A DNA stretch of 64,000 nt from Nocardiopsis kunsanensis DSM 44524 (GTDB lineage Bacteria > Actinomycetota > Actinomycetes > Streptosporangiales > Streptosporangiaceae). The notes under the pieces were generated by a model, which was not told the DNA's origin, made no database searches, and worked only from the letters and a program-made list of their open reading frames with translations. Position numbers and translations under genes: made by a program. This document shows positions 42,297 to 51,603 of this stretch, piece by piece. Within the stretch, counting starts at the first letter, position 1. The number at the start of each line of letters is the position of its first letter. The stretch is from assembly GCF_000340965.1 (NCBI RefSeq), contig NZ_ANAY01000014.1, forward strand, positions 1 to 64,000, in the 5' to 3' direction.

Positions 42297-43691
42297 ATGG
42301 GTCTCAAGGACCGTCTGGAGGAGGACCGCGCCTCGGAGGGGCGCGCCGACCGCGGCAGTGTCACGCACTGGCGGCGCCGGTTGCTGGCCGAGATCAACCT
42401 GGAGGACCTCACCCGCCTCACCCTCGCCCAGCGCCGGGTGCGCCTGGAGAAGGTCGTCGGGCACATCCTCACCCGTGAGGGCCCGGTGCTGGCCGAACGC
42501 GAACGGTCGGTACTGATCCGCCGGGTCGTGGACGAGGCGCTGGGGCTGGGGGTGCTCGAACCGCTGCTCGCCGACGAGACCGTCACCGAGATCATGGTCA
42601 ACGGCCCCGACAACGTCTTCGTCGAACGCGACGGGCGGATGCAGCGTGTGGACGCGAGCTTCAACGGCGAGGACCAGCTGTACCAGACCATCGACCGCAT
42701 CGTCTCGATGGTGAACCGGCGCGTGGACGAGTCCTCCCCCATGGTGGACGCGCGCCTGCCCAGCGGCGAGCGGGTCAACGTGATCATCCCGCCCCTGTCG
42801 CTGTCGGGGCCGGTGTTGACGATCCGGCGGTTCCCCAAGCCCTACCCCATCGAGGACCTGGTGCGGATGGGCAGTCTGGACTCTCCCACGGGGATCCTGC
42901 TGGCGGCGATGGTGCGGGCCCGGTTCAACATCGTGGTCTCCGGCGGGACCGGCAGCGGGAAGACGACGTTCCTGAACGCGTTGTCGGCGTTCGTGCCGCC
43001 GACCGAGCGCATCGTGACCATCGAGGACTCCGCCGAGCTGCAACTGATGCAGGAGCACGTGGTGCGTCTGGAGTCGCGTCCGCCCAACATCGAGGGCCAG
43101 GGGGCGATCGCCATCCGCGACCTGGTGCGCAACGCGCTGCGGATGCGTCCGGACCGCATCATCGTCGGTGAGGTGCGCGGTCCCGAGACCGTCGACATGC
43201 TGCAGGCGATGAACACCGGCCACGACGGTTCCCTGGTGACGGTGCACGCCAACTCCGCCGACGACGCCATCCACCGGTTGCAGACGCTCGCGACGATGGG
43301 TGAGGGGCTGATCCCCTACGACGCGCTGCGCGACCAGATCAACAACGCCGTCGACGCGATCGTGCACCTGGGCCGGTGGCCGGACGGGTCGCGCCGGGTG
43401 GAGGAGATCGCGGTGGTCTCCTCCAAGCGGCGCGAGGAGTTCCGGTTGGACTCGGTGCTGGAGTTCGAGGCCGAACCGATCGGACCCGACAGGAACGTGG
43501 AGGGCTCCTTCCGGCACCACCCGCTGCCGCGCCACATCGCAGGGCGGATCTACCACGTCGGCGAGGCGGTGCCCGCGACCTTCGGTGTGGCCGCCGGCGG
43601 GGGCGGCCCCGCGGGAGACAACGGCCCCGGCGGCGGCCCCGCGCAGGGTCCCCCACCGCAGCAGCCTCCCGGACGCCCGCCCGTGAGCTGA
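42297..43691 (+). CDS. cpaF: CpaF/TadA secretion ATPase
   Basis: A 464-aa hexameric type II/IV secretion ATPase that drives Tad pilus assembly. Motifs: VTEIMVNGPDNVFVERDG, Walker A VVSGGTGSGKTTFLNALS, Asp box ERIVTIEDSAELQL and Walker B MRPDRIIVGEVRGPE, plus the His-box NTGHDGSLVTVHANSADD. The C-terminal 40 residues are Gly/Pro-rich. The ATG at 42297 is chosen over the in-frame ATG at 42288, because a GAGGGGG sits 9 bp before the first but directly abuts the second. Confidence 0.92.
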   Translation: MGLKDRLEEDRASEGRADRGSVTHWRRRLLAEINLEDLTRLTLAQRRVRLEKVVGHILTREGPVLAERERSVLIRRVVDEALGLGVLEPLLADETVTEIMVNGPDNVFVERDGRMQRVDASFNGEDQLYQTIDRIVSMVNRRVDESSPMVDARLPSGERVNVIIPPLSLSGPVLTIRRFPKPYPIEDLVRMGSLDSPTGILLAAMVRARFNIVVSGGTGSGKTTFLNALSAFVPPTERIVTIEDSAELQLMQEHVVRLESRPPNIEGQGAIAIRDLVRNALRMRPDRIIVGEVRGPETVDMLQAMNTGHDGSLVTVHANSADDAIHRLQTLATMGEGLIPYDALRDQINNAVDAIVHLGRWPDGSRRVEEIAVVSSKRREEFRLDSVLEFEAEPIGPDRNVEGSFRHHPLPRHIAGRIYHVGEAVPATFGVAAGGGGPAGDNGPGGGPAQGPPPQQPPGRPPVS

Positions 43692-43731
43692 CCCCTCCCC
43701 CACATCCCCCGAAGGAAGGACGGAACCCCCG

Positions 43732-44682
43732 GTGAACTGGGAGATCCTGGCCGACTGGCGCATCTCGGCGATCCTGCTCGCCCTGGTGCTGGTGCTGGCC
43801 GTGGCGCTGTGGGCGCTGTGGGAGTTCGTCTCCGGCACCCAGCAGCAGCGGATGATCGCCGAACGCAGCGCCCTCGAACGCGCCGAGCACGAGGCGGCCG
43901 CCCCCATGGCCCGGTTGGAGGTGGCGCTGTTCCGCACCCAGTGGGGCGCACGCCTGCACCGGCGCATCGCGCGGTCGGGTGCCGACATCCGGCTGTCCAC
44001 GTTCGTGGTGGCGCTGTCGGCCGGGGCGCTGTCGGCGGTCGTGGTGGTCTGGCAGGTGCTGGCTCCCTTCTTCGGGCTGCTGGCGGCTGCCGGGGTGGCG
44101 TTCCTGTTCTTCTCCTACTTGAACCGGGCCGAGGCCAAGCGGCGGGAGGAGTTCACCGCCCAGCTGCCCGACCTGGCGCGGGTGCTGGGCAACGCCACCT
44201 CGGCCGGGCTGGCCCTGCCCACGGCCGTGGCTATGGCCGCCGAGGAGCTCGACGGCCCGGCCGGGGAGGAGCTGGCGCGCATGACCGAGTCGATGAAGCT
44301 CGGGGCGAGCTTCGAGGAGGCCGTCGCCGAACTGCGCGAACGGATGCCTTCCCGGGAACTCGGGGTGCTGCTGGCCACGCTCGTGGTCTCCTCGAGGTCG
44401 GGCGGTTCGCTGGTCACGGCGTTGCGCAACATCTCCTCGACCCTGGAGCACCGCAAGGAGACCCGGCGCGAGGTGCGCACGACCCTGAGCGAGACGACCA
44501 GCACGGTGTGGGCGTTGGGGGCCATGTCGGTGGGTGCGGTCTTCCTCATCAACTCGATCGAACCCGGGATCATGCGTGTGATGACCACCTCCGTGTCCGG
44601 GATCGCGGTGCTGCTGGTGGTGGCCGCGCTGTTCACGCTCGGGTTCGTACTGGTCAACCGGATCACCCGGTTCGAGCTGTAG
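43732..44682 (+). CDS. tadB: TadB-like platform protein
   Basis: A 316-aa integral membrane protein with a T2SSF domain (LPDLARVLGNATSAGLALPTA, SRSGGSLVTALRNISSTLEH) and TM helices at the N-terminus, at about 80-125 and at the C-terminus. With TadC it forms the inner-membrane platform of the Tad system. The GTG at 43732 has GAAGGAAGGA upstream. Confidence 0.87.
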   Translation: MNWEILADWRISAILLALVLVLAVALWALWEFVSGTQQQRMIAERSALERAEHEAAAPMARLEVALFRTQWGARLHRRIARSGADIRLSTFVVALSAGALSAVVVVWQVLAPFFGLLAAAGVAFLFFSYLNRAEAKRREEFTAQLPDLARVLGNATSAGLALPTAVAMAAEELDGPAGEELARMTESMKLGASFEEAVAELRERMPSRELGVLLATLVVSSRSGGSLVTALRNISSTLEHRKETRREVRTTLSETTSTVWALGAMSVGAVFLINSIEPGIMRVMTTSVSGIAVLLVVAALFTLGFVLVNRITRFEL

Positions 44683-44695
44683 GGGTAGGTGGATC

Positions 44696-45634
44696 ATGGT
44701 TGCGGTGTCGATGGGACAGTTCTCCGCCACGGCGGTGCCCCTCGGGCTGGCTGCGGCCGCCGCGGGGGTCGTGCTGCTGGCCGCGTACGCGGTGAACCTG
44801 CTGCGTTCCCGCACGCAGGTGACCGTGCAAGGACCCACGATCGGTTCCACCCCCCGGCCGGAACGCGGCTCGGAGGGGGTGTTCGTGCTGCACCGCCTCA
44901 CCGAGGCGCTCGGAGGCCCTCTGGCGCCGTCGGTCCTTCGGTCCTTCGGGGAGCGGCGCCGGTCGGCGGTCGCCGAGCGGATCGAGGCCGCCGGACGCCC
45001 CGACGGTCTCACCGTGGAACGTTACGTGCGGCGCCGCACCGGTGAGGTCGTGCTCTACGGCGGTGTGGGACTGCTGGTGCTGCTGGCCGGCCAGGTGTTC
45101 CTGGGCGTGGTGGTGTTCGCGTTCGTCTTCATGACCGACCTCAACCTGTACGTGCAGGCCCAGGAACGGGCCGACAAGGTGCAGTCGCAGCTGCCCGACT
45201 TCCTGGACGTGCTCGCGGTGACGGTGAGCGCGGGGATGTCGTTCCGCGCTGCGGTGGGCCGGGTCGCCGACTCCATGCCCGGGGTGCTCTCGGAGGAGTT
45301 CAAGCTGGCCCTGCAGCAGATGGAGCTGGGCACCTCGCGCCGGGAGGCCTTCGAGATGCTGCGCCGGCGCAACCGGAACGAGTCGCTGAGCAAGTTCGTC
45401 ACCGCGATCCAGCAGGCGGAGGAGCTGGGCGCGCCGCTGAGCCAGACCCTGGTCGACATCAGCCAGGACATGCGCCGCGCGGACGCGCAGTACATGCGCC
45501 GGAAGGCACAGCGGCTCAACCCCCGCGTGACGATGGTGACGGCGGTGACGCTGTTGCCCGGGTTGTTGATCCTGGTGGTCGGGTCGATGTTCATCGGTAC
45601 CGAGGTCGACCTCGGTCTCGTCCTCGGGGGCTGA
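44696..45634 (+). CDS. tadC: TadC-like platform protein
   Basis: A 312-aa partner of TadB with a T2SSF domain (LPDFLDVLAVTVSAGMSFRAA, QQAEELGAPLSQTLVDIS) and about four TM helices, one near the N-terminus and one at the very C-terminus (TLLPGLLILVVGSMFIG). It lies 13 bp after tadB and is the last gene of the operon, before a strong hairpin. Confidence 0.88.
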   Translation: MVAVSMGQFSATAVPLGLAAAAAGVVLLAAYAVNLLRSRTQVTVQGPTIGSTPRPERGSEGVFVLHRLTEALGGPLAPSVLRSFGERRRSAVAERIEAAGRPDGLTVERYVRRRTGEVVLYGGVGLLVLLAGQVFLGVVVFAFVFMTDLNLYVQAQERADKVQSQLPDFLDVLAVTVSAGMSFRAAVGRVADSMPGVLSEEFKLALQQMELGTSRREAFEMLRRRNRNESLSKFVTAIQQAEELGAPLSQTLVDISQDMRRADAQYMRRKAQRLNPRVTMVTAVTLLPGLLILVVGSMFIGTEVDLGLVLGG

Positions 45635-45681
45635 CGACGGCCCGCCTCCGGGGCCGGGCCGCAGGGGGCGGGGGAAGGTGC

Positions 45682-45724
45682 CCACCGGGGTGCCGGGTTC
45701 CGTCCCGTCCCGGCATCCCGGTGG
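45682..45724. terminator. Terminator after the Tad operon
   Basis: A 16-bp stem, CCACCGGGGTGCCGGG / CCCGGCATCCCGGTGG, with a single G-T wobble and an 11-nt loop. It separates the Tad operon (+) from the kinase gene (-). Confidence 0.7.
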
Positions 45725-45935
45725 TGTCCGTCCGCGAGTCCGGACACCTGTGATGGTGGCAGCTCCCGGCGACAGTTGTGCGAACCGGCGGTGAAACCCC
45801 GGCGAGCCCGCCGCGCCCTGAACAGGCGCCGGGGCCGTCCCGCCGGAGGTGTTCCGGCGTGCCTTCACCGGAACCGGCCGCGGTCGCCGGTGCTCCCGTG
45901 GCACCGGCGGGCGGCGTTCCGGAGACCCTTCCGGT

Positions 45936-48173
45936 TCACTCCCGGGCCGGGCTCCCGCCGGCCCGGACCTCGCCGGGTTCGGGCACACGCAGATCCGTCC
46001 CGGTGTCGAAGGAGACGAAGGTGTACTCGGTGTACCACCACCGCGGGTACCCCTCCTCGCCCGTGCCCAGGTCCTCGGGGGACAGCCGCAGCGATGTGGG
46101 ACGCAGGTGGAAGTGGGCCTCCTCCTCCCACGAGAACTCCAGTGGCACCCCTTCCTCGGTGGTTACCAGGGTGAAAACGGCCGGGTCTGCCGCGGGGTTG
46201 TGGGAGGCGGAGAACTCCCCCTCGATCCACACCGCGTCGCGTTCGCCGGCGGGGCGCCCGCCGGCGAGGTGGGGGTAGGCGTCCTCGGCGGGCCGGGAGG
46301 GGACGTAGTCGGCCCGCCGGTACCCGACGATCCTGCCGCCGTCGACCGCCGAACGCAGCGGGGCCGTGATCGCCTCGCGGGTGTGCTCGTCGGCCCGGTC
46401 GGGCTCGGCCGATTCGGTCCAGGAGGCGCGGTCCCCGCCGCGGGAGGTGTCCCCGGCGTCGAGGAGGCGCCCCTCCCACCACATGCGGTCGCTCGTGGGA
46501 CCGCCGCCACCGACGGTGCTGTTCCAGCGCAGCGCCTCTTCGGGGGCGCTCTGGTAACGGACCCGGTCGTAGAGGGTCGGTCCTCGTGTCCGGGCGTTCT
46601 GGTGGGGGCCGGTGCCGTTGCCCCCGCGGGTGAGGATGGTGAGTTCGAAGGTCTCGGCGGTGAGCACGGCGTCGCGGGCGCGCACGAGTAGTTCGTCGCC
46701 GGCGGCGTGGGGGTAGCGGCGTTCGGGCTGCTCCGGTCCGAAGGCGTCGAGGAGGGCTCCCCCGGCCGCGGTTACGACGATCAGTACGAGGAGGCCGGCC
46801 ACGAGTACGGCGTCCCGGCCGGAACCCCTGGGTCTTCCCGGGGTGCGTGCGGCCGGGAGGGACCGCGGCGGCGGGTCCTGTTGCCAAGCGGGATCGTCGT
46901 CGGTGGCTGGGACGTCGGGCCACATGCGGTCGAGGTGGCGGCGTGCGGGCGAGGCCGGACCGGCCCCTTCGCGAGGCCCCCGTGGTGTGCGCGTCCGTCC
47001 GGGCCTCACCGGAGAGGCACCGGAAGGCCTTTTTCTCCGGTATCCGCACCTGAGCACATTCGGAGACTCTCCGGATCCTTCCCCGCCGGGATCGGAAAAC
47101 GGTCGTTCCACCTTCAACCAGGGAAGATTCTCTTCCCTCTCCGGAAACGGCACCTCACCGTTTCCACCAGGGCCCTCCCATTCGGGTCCGGGCTCCGCCA
47201 GGTGCATTTCCGCAGACCGCGGCCGGTGCACGGAACCACCTGCTCCCTCCGGTCCCCGGCAGGGCGGCTCTGTTTCGTCCCCGGGCTCCTCCGTCCCGCC
47301 ACGAGAACCCCGTCCGCCCGCTCCCCCACCATTGCCCGGGCCGGCCGGGGGCGGGTACTCGGCCGGGAACCGTTCGAGTACCCGCAGGCACGCCCGGGCG
47401 GCGGCCCGCGCGGTGGGCCGTTCCCGCGGGTCCGCGGACAGCGCCCGGCGCAGCAGCGGACGCAGGCCCAGCGGTGCGGCGGACAGTTCCACCCGGTCGA
47501 GCCGGGCGCGCTCCTCCGACTCGGCGAGGTCGCCACCGTTGCCGAACGGCGGTTGCCCCGACGCGGCCAGAACCACCACGCACGCCCAGGCGAACACGTC
47601 GGAGGCCGGTTCGGGCGGGGCTCCGGCGTAACGTTCCGGAGCCAGCCACCCGGGTGCGCCCGCCACGGGAGCGGGGGCCGAGTCGTCGATGCGGCGGGCG
47701 ATCCCGAAGTCCCTGAGCCAGGGCCCGTCGGGCGCCAGGATCACGGTGGCCGGTTCGACGTCGCCGTGCACGGTGCCCGCCGCGTGGACGGCGACCAGGG
47801 CCTCGGCGATGCCGGCGGCCAGGCACAGGAGCGCACCCTCGGGCAGAGGGCCGCGCGCGTCGGTCCAGGTGGCCAGGTCGACGCCGGGCAGGTGGTCCAG
47901 CGCGGCCCAGGGGCGTGCGGCGTGGGTACCGCCTCTGCGTGCGGTGAGCAGGTGCGCGCCGCTCTCCGGTACTGCCGGGGCCCGGGCGGTGGGCTCGCGT
48001 CCGCGGTGGGCGAGTTCGAGGGCGCAGCGGGCGCCGCCGGGGGCGAGCGCCGCGTACACGGTGCCCATGGCACCGGCGCGGAGGCGGCCGATCAGGCGAT
48101 GGCCGCCGATCTTGACCGGGTCGGCGGGTTCGAGGGGACCGATGCGGAGGGTGGGGATGGCAGGAGGGGCCAT
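45936..48173 (-). CDS. Degenerate membrane Ser/Thr kinase (pseudokinase-like receptor)
   Basis: A 745-aa protein with a cytosolic kinase fold (residues 20-270), a disordered linker, one TM helix (DAVLVAGLLVLIVVTAAGG, 453-476) and an extracellular beta-rich domain to the C-terminus. The kinase looks catalytically degraded: the VAxK lysine is Glu53 (CALEL), the HRDxKxxN loop is HGDVEPAT, with Lys replaced by Glu139 and Asn by Thr142, while DFG (154-156) and a glycine-rich loop (LRAGAMG) remain. PASTA repeats are absent; the outer domain is unassigned. The ATG at 48173 has GGAAGAAG upstream. It may bind ATP or act as a sensor scaffold. Confidence 0.78.
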   Translation of the reverse strand: MAPPAIPTLRIGPLEPADPVKIGGHRLIGRLRAGAMGTVYAALAPGGARCALELAHRGREPTARAPAVPESGAHLLTARRGGTHAARPWAALDHLPGVDLATWTDARGPLPEGALLCLAAGIAEALVAVHAAGTVHGDVEPATVILAPDGPWLRDFGIARRIDDSAPAPVAGAPGWLAPERYAGAPPEPASDVFAWACVVVLAASGQPPFGNGGDLAESEERARLDRVELSAAPLGLRPLLRRALSADPRERPTARAAARACLRVLERFPAEYPPPAGPGNGGGAGGRGSRGGTEEPGDETEPPCRGPEGAGGSVHRPRSAEMHLAEPGPEWEGPGGNGEVPFPEREENLPWLKVERPFSDPGGEGSGESPNVLRCGYRRKRPSGASPVRPGRTRTPRGPREGAGPASPARRHLDRMWPDVPATDDDPAWQQDPPPRSLPAARTPGRPRGSGRDAVLVAGLLVLIVVTAAGGALLDAFGPEQPERRYPHAAGDELLVRARDAVLTAETFELTILTRGGNGTGPHQNARTRGPTLYDRVRYQSAPEEALRWNSTVGGGGPTSDRMWWEGRLLDAGDTSRGGDRASWTESAEPDRADEHTREAITAPLRSAVDGGRIVGYRRADYVPSRPAEDAYPHLAGGRPAGERDAVWIEGEFSASHNPAADPAVFTLVTTEEGVPLEFSWEEEAHFHLRPTSLRLSPEDLGTGEEGYPRWWYTEYTFVSFDTGTDLRVPEPGEVRAGGSPARE

Positions 48174-48722
48174 GGGGATCGGCTTCTTCCGCGCGTCGGT
48201 GATGCCGGGGTTCGTGTGCGGATGTACCGATCCTGGACGCCCACAAACGTCCGGGACGGACACGAATTACTCACTTCACGGCCCCGCCCGTTCGCACGCC
48301 CGTGCCCGTGTGGACCCTTGCTCGCCGACCCGCGCCGCGCGGGGGTGCCGGGTGCGGTGAACGGCCCGGCCACAGCGCGGCCCCGAGGACGGCCCGAGAC
48401 CCCGGGTTCGGGCGCTTCCCCGCACAAGGGCAAGTGGACATCACTCCCGGAAGCGGGCGAATCGTGACGACTTCGGGGTGACTTCGGGAAAACACGCCCC
48501 AGGGACCGGACCACGCAGCTAGCATTGACTGAGTTCCGGCACTTCGGGCGCGGCATCCGGGTCGCCCCACATCCGGAATACCGCTATTGCGCCCGACCGA
48601 ACGAAGCGCCTTCGGCCAGTTTCCCAGACGGGTTCGAAGACAGAATTCTTGTGTGGTAGAAATATGAACACCGGGAAGCCGACACCCTCCTTGAACGGGA
48701 ACGGGTTTCCCGGAGGAAGGGA

Positions 48723-48785
48723 CCTCTTTCCCGTCGATGTCGGGGGACTAACGGCGTGATGTGTCACGCCGGAGCGGGAAAGAGG
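48723..48785. ncRNA. Candidate structured RNA element (nested stems)
   Basis: An outer perfect 11-bp stem, CCTCTTTCCCG (48723-48733) with CGGGAAAGAGG (48775-48785), encloses an inner perfect 8-bp stem CGGCGTGA / TCACGCCG with a 4-nt loop (48752-48771). The strand of transcription is unknown and no RNA family is recognised. Confidence 0.35.
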
Positions 48786-49042
48786 TTGCCTTCCACATTG
48801 GTCACGGCGGCGCACGCCGCCAGGGGGAGGCCATGACCTGGGCCGCTCCTTCGGCCCGAGGACGAAGTGAGGGTTCGCAGAACACGGTGAGGCCGGGCTG
48901 ACGAGAACGGACGCCTGTCGTTTCCCGGTCTTGAGGGAGAGTCACCTGTGTTCGCCGACGCGGCCCTCGAGTTGTCCCTCGGGCACGGGGCGGACCGATC
49001 TTCACGATCGGTTCGTGCTGGTGGAGCGGCCGTACGAGGGGA

Positions 49043-49072
49043 GGCCCCGGTGCTTGGGGGAGCATCGGGGCC
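49043..49072. repeat. Strong hairpin in non-coding DNA
   Basis: GGCCCCGGTGCT and AGCATCGGGGCC form a 12-bp stem with one wobble and a 6-nt loop. A smaller stem, ACCGATC-TTCAC-GATCGGT, lies just upstream at 48991-49009. Confidence 0.5.
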
Positions 49073-49522
49073 GCACCCCACCGGGCCGGTGCACACCGCG
49101 GTCATCCGTGGTGTCACGGCCCGCGGGAGGGGCCGGGGAGACACGTGCCGTAGGCAGGTCCCCGCCCGTGCACCGCACCGGGGCCGACGTCACTTCGGGG
49201 GCCGTCGGCCCCGGTGACCGCCGTTCGGAGAGGGTTGCGCCAGGGGAGGGTGCGACCCCGGGACGGGGTCCGGGGAGAACGAACAAAGCCCCCGCATCCA
49301 GGGAGGAGATCGGGACGGCGCATTTGTGCCCGCCCGGAACATCACGTGTATTCACCCAGAGAAACCACACGTCCACACAACGACCGGCCGACCGAGCACG
49401 ACGGCCCGGCGGGGCAACGGACATCACCCCGGGAACGCATCGCACACCGCATCGAACTTCGCAGAAGCGACATGCTGCTCACCAAAAATTACATTCCACG
49501 GGAATCTCTGATTGAACGTTGC

Positions 49523-49528
49523 TAGGTT
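49523..49528 (+). promoter_or_regulatory. Possible -10 of a leaderless XRE transcript
   Basis: TAGGTT ends 6 bp before the ATG of the XRE gene, which also has no ribosome-binding site. This fits a leaderless mRNA, common in actinomycetes. No -35 is evident. Confidence 0.35.
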
Positions 49529-49534
49529 GCCCAC

Positions 49535-50395
49535 ATGAAACCTTCGTTCAGCCCCACGATCCGTCGCCGCCGCCTGGCTCGTATCTTTCGTGACTTTCGT
49601 GAGGAATCCGGGAAAACATTGGAAGCGGTCTCGAAGGAGACGGGCGTCCCGAGGGCGACGCTCGGCAAACTCGAGACCGCGGAGCTGAAACGCATCCGCA
49701 GTGACCAGCTCGACGCCCTGGCATGGCTCTACGACTTCGACGACGAGACGTGGGCGAATGTGCAGCAGCTGTCCAAGGACGCGGCCGAGCGCGGCTGGTG
49801 GGCCCAGTACAAGGACCTCTACGGCCGCGGTGACCTGCCCTCCTTCGAGGTCGAGTCGTCCTTCATCCGTGTCTACGAGTCCCAGGTGATCCCGGGCCTG
49901 TTGCAGACCTCCGAGTACACGCGGGCGGTCTTCACCGGCACGAGCGCCTTCCCCGAGGACAAGATCGCCCGCCACATGGACGGGCGGCGCGAGCGCCAGG
50001 CGATCCTCGAGCGCGAGTACCCACCGGAGTACGCGGCCGTCCTGGACGAGTCCGCGCTGCGCCGCACCGCCGGCACCCCGGAGATCATGCGCAAACAGCT
50101 GCTCCACCTGGTGGACCTGGCCAAGCGCCCCCGGGTGAGCCTGCACGTACTGCCCTTCGACGCGGGCATGCACGGGGCCACCCTCGGGAGTTTCCAGATC
50201 ATGGAGTTCCCCGAGCCGACCGACCCGAGCATCGGCTTCTCCGAGACGCCGACCTCCCTGGTCTTCGTCGAGGAGCGCGACGACATGCGCCGGATGGACT
50301 CGATGTGGCGCGAGGCCCACAGCGCCAGCCTGACCGCGAACCAATCCATCGAATTTCTGGAAAGAGCTATCAAAGATCTGGGGGACAAATCGTGA
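49535..50395 (+). CDS. XRE-family regulator with DUF5753 (WhiJ-like)
   Basis: A 286-aa actinomycete-type regulator. The N-terminal HTH (REESGKTLEAVSKETGVPRA, TLGKLETAELK) is followed by the DUF5753 domain, with ESQVIPGLLQTSEYTRAV, RRERQAILER, LDESALRR and HVLPFDAGMHGATLGSFQIM. These WhiJ-like proteins pair with small DUF397 proteins and affect development or antibiotic production in Streptomyces. Its stop overlaps the DUF397 gene, forming such a pair. Confidence 0.88.
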   Translation: MKPSFSPTIRRRRLARIFRDFREESGKTLEAVSKETGVPRATLGKLETAELKRIRSDQLDALAWLYDFDDETWANVQQLSKDAAERGWWAQYKDLYGRGDLPSFEVESSFIRVYESQVIPGLLQTSEYTRAVFTGTSAFPEDKIARHMDGRRERQAILEREYPPEYAAVLDESALRRTAGTPEIMRKQLLHLVDLAKRPRVSLHVLPFDAGMHGATLGSFQIMEFPEPTDPSIGFSETPTSLVFVEERDDMRRMDSMWREAHSASLTANQSIEFLERAIKDLGDKS

Positions 50396-50604
50396 TAACT
50401 CCCGAATTCCGCAAGTCGAGTCTGAGCGGAGCCGGGCAGAACTGCGTGGAGGCCAAGCGGGTGAGGGGCCCGGGGGCCGAGCGGGGTCCCTCCCCCAGAC
50501 CCGGGGTGAAGGTCCGGGACTCCCAGCACCCGCACGAGGACCACCTCTTCTTCCCCGACCCCGAATGGGGTGCCCTCCTGGCCGGCCTCCGTTCCCCCGA
50601 ATAA
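50392..50604 (+). CDS. DUF397 protein
   Basis: A 70-aa DUF397 protein: FRKSSLSGAGQNCVEAKRV is the family start and VKVRDSQHP the second motif. The GTG overlaps the XRE stop by 4 bp. DUF397 proteins act as antagonistic partners of the neighbouring XRE/DUF5753 regulator. Between its two motifs is an insertion rich in Gly, Pro and Arg. Confidence 0.85.
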   Translation: MITPEFRKSSLSGAGQNCVEAKRVRGPGAERGPSPRPGVKVRDSQHPHEDHLFFPDPEWGALLAGLRSPE

Positions 50605-50879
50605 CCCCCTCACCCCCAGGACAGAACAACGAACGCGACCAGACCCGGCCCGCGGCCCCATGGCCCCCTCTCCCCCACCGCCGGGCCCAGCCCGATACAC
50701 GACGCATCCTCCTCGACCCCGCCGGGGGCCGCACGACGGCCTCCGGCACTGTCGTTCCGGGGCCCTCGGAGCCCCTGAACCTCCCCCGATCCGGCCCTCC
50801 CCTACGGCGAAAGCCACCGCACACCCACGCGCCGGACCTCGTTCACCCACTCGGGACCGGGGTGCGAGACCCTGGGGGT

Positions 50880-51542
50880 ATGCGCGTTTACCTCCTGAGA
50901 CACGGACAGACACCTTCGAACGTGGCCGGCCTGCTCGACACCGATGCACCCGGCCCCGGGTTGACACCCTTGGGTGAACGGCAGGCCGAGGCCCTCCCCG
51001 GGGCTTTCGGAGACCGCAGGCTCGACGCCCTGGTGGTCTCGACCCTGGAACGCACCCGGCTCACCGCCGGTCCTCTGGCCCACGGTCTCGGCCTGGAGCC
51101 TCTGGTCCTGGACGGGCTCCGCGAGGTCGAGGCCGGAGACCTGGAGATGTCCAGCGACCGGGCGGACCACCACACCTACGTGACGACCGCCTTCGCGTGG
51201 GCACGCGGTGACCTGGACCGCCGGATCCCGGGCGGCCCGGACGGGCACACGTTCCTGGGCCGCTTCGACCGGTCCCTGGAGCAGATCGCCTCCCGCGGTT
51301 GGGAGGACGTCGCGCTGGTCTCGCACGGTGCGGCGATCCGCTCGTGGGCCAGCGCGCGGGTGTCGGGCACCGACCTGGAGACCATCGAGCACACCCCGTT
51401 GGCCAACACCGGTCTGGTCGAGATCGAAGGCGACCCGGACGCGGGATGGCGCCTGGTGGACTGGACCAGCCGGCCGTTCGGCGGCGCCCACCTGACCACG
51501 CTGCAGGCCGACGACCCCACCGGCGAGGCCGTGGAGGCCTGA
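50880..51542 (+). CDS. Histidine phosphatase family protein
   Basis: A 220-aa phosphoglycerate-mutase-like phosphatase. The catalytic His is in VYLLRHGQTPSN (RHG), LTPLGERQAEAL and STLERTRLTAGPL supply the arginine, LREVEAGDLEM the acid, and ALVSHGAAIRSWA the second His. Substrate unknown; similar proteins in actinomycetes act on phosphosugars or phosphoglycerate. The ATG at 50880 has GGGGG just upstream. A strong terminator follows. Confidence 0.87.
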   Translation: MRVYLLRHGQTPSNVAGLLDTDAPGPGLTPLGERQAEALPGAFGDRRLDALVVSTLERTRLTAGPLAHGLGLEPLVLDGLREVEAGDLEMSSDRADHHTYVTTAFAWARGDLDRRIPGGPDGHTFLGRFDRSLEQIASRGWEDVALVSHGAAIRSWASARVSGTDLETIEHTPLANTGLVEIEGDPDAGWRLVDWTSRPFGGAHLTTLQADDPTGEAVEA

Positions 51543-51553
51543 GACCACCCGAA

Positions 51554-51581
51554 CCGGGCGCCGGCACGGGCCGGCGCCCGG
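51554..51581 (+). terminator. Terminator after the phosphatase gene
   Basis: Perfect 12-bp stem CCGGGCGCCGGC / GCCGGCGCCCGG with loop ACGG, 12 bp after the stop codon. Confidence 0.75.
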
Positions 51582-51603
51582 CCCTCATGTGACGTGGGGC
51601 CGG

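Larger units (their letters stand above)
48174..49534. other. Long intergenic region rich in hairpins
   Basis: About 1.36 kb between the kinase gene (-) and the XRE gene (+). No convincing protein gene: open frames here lack recognisable domains and good starts. It contains several strong inverted repeats, annotated separately, so it may hold a structured RNA. Confidence 0.45.

Noticed and set aside
41394-44000. 868-codon minus-strand frame across the Tad genes
   Set aside because: Antisense of cpaF and tadE, which have clear motifs and operon spacing.
48931-49515. 194-codon plus-strand frame before the XRE gene
   Set aside because: Composition and lack of motif or ribosome-binding site; it runs through several strong hairpins.
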